Shown here: piece after piece, positions 63,777 to 64,000 of the stretch
Layout of the letters: every line of letters starts with the position of its first letter
How positions within the stretch are numbered: the stretch's first letter is position 1
Origin: Neovahlkampfia damariscottae
Taxonomy: Eukaryota > Heterolobosea > Selenaionea > Neovahlkampfiida > Neovahlkampfiidae
Reading direction: 5' to 3'
Assembly: GCA_016618085.1 (NCBI GenBank)
Contig: JABLTG010000056.1
Coordinates: 38,461-102,460, forward strand
Length of the DNA: 64,000 bases
Program-made: the position numbers and the translations under genes
Notes under the pieces: generated by a model
The model's database searches: none
What the model was told of the DNA's origin: nothing
Seen by the model: only the letters and a program-made list of their open reading frames with translations

Positions 63777-64000
63777 CCCACTTATAAGTAGTAGAGTGGA
63801 AAAGTCCGGCTGGGAATTTAACTTTTTTTAATTTTCACCCCCCAAGGAAATGAAAAAAGACCATTTTCGCGGATTTTTATTTTTTTTGACCAAATCCCCC
63901 GAGACACCCAGAGCCATTTTCATGCCATCTCACGCCTCAACTCGGCGGTTTTTTGTCATTTGAAAATTTTAGTCACCTTCGTACTTTTTGTTATCCATAA
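63771..64000. other. GC-richer non-coding stretch
   Basis: About 230 bp with runs such as CACCCCCCAAGG, CCCCCGAGACACCC and CAACTCGGCGG, unlike the AT-rich surroundings. Neither strand has a long open frame or a clear intron pattern. It could be a structured RNA gene, a promoter region of a gene beyond the edge, or an untranslated exon. I cannot decide. Confidence 0.35.

Noticed and set aside
1-64000. CRISPR arrays, transposons or viral genes
   Set aside because: I found no regularly spaced repeats, no reverse transcriptase, transposase or integrase motifs, and no terminal repeats. Poly-T and poly-A runs are explained by introns and untranslated regions.

Overview
This is a nuclear segment of an AT-rich, gene-dense unicellular eukaryote. 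I read about 50 protein-coding genes in 64 kb (roughly one per 1.3 kb) and no tRNA, rRNA, CRISPR array or recognisable mobile element. The genes use the standard code with TAA and TGA stops. They carry about 88 GT...AG introns of only 26 to 49 nt. I placed each by requiring a GT and AG, restoration of the frame, and continuity of a conserved protein; the spliced lengths of all coding genes come out as multiples of three. The gene set includes G-protein signalling, Rho and ARF GTPases, CDK8, RGS, a seven-helix receptor-like protein, a P450, mitochondrial carriers, a TIG/EGF surface protein and three DUF4116-repeat proteins. This points to a free-living amoeboid or amoeboflagellate protist. A heterolobosean-like or related lineage is my guess, and the sequence alone does not settle it.

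Layout. 1-6816: EF-hand mitochondrial carrier, aromatic amino-acid decarboxylase, LEO1, a coiled-coil protein and a head-to-head pair of DUF4116 genes. 6842-17050: a Kelch/G-alpha fusion, a 1400-residue leucine-rich-repeat protein, PNO1 and an organellar-type RNB exoribonuclease. 17125-24660: UXT prefoldin, a chromomethylase-like DNA methyltransferase, a secreted protein, isopentenyl phosphate kinase, a leucine-rich-repeat protein and an ARF-like GTPase. 24802-33764: GH1 glycosidase, a secreted repeat protein, SMYD, urocanate hydratase, a membrane-anchored SET protein and a third DUF4116 gene. 33855-43338: an unrecognised protein, MFS-like transporter, Rho, SLC25 carrier, CDK8, ankyrin protein, a secretory small heat-shock protein and a CCCH-2H fusion. 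43355-50798: RGS protein, seven-helix protein, erythromycin-esterase-like protein, and DUF3592-like and DUF2207 membrane proteins. 50972-63770: P450, FGGY kinase, TIG/EGF protein, TAF9, Hsp70-like, FYR-domain protein, RAD23, BTB-TPR protein and CutA.

Gene ends are packed tightly. Convergent stop codons overlap by 4 bp in two secure cases, same-strand genes are separated by as little as 41 bp, and two divergent pairs have start codons only 23 and 25 bp apart. Nearly every gene has an ATTGG or CCAAT core, usually within 0 to about 50 bp of its start codon and sometimes touching the ATG. I read this as the main core-promoter element here. The small heat-shock gene is the exception: it has a TATA box and a heat-shock-element array.

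The points most worth following up are the Kelch/G-alpha fusion with degenerate GTPase motifs, the chromomethylase architecture, the start-codon-proximal ATTGG element, the ultra-short introns with a 16-nt exon, and a eukaryotic DUF2207 protein that looks bacterial.
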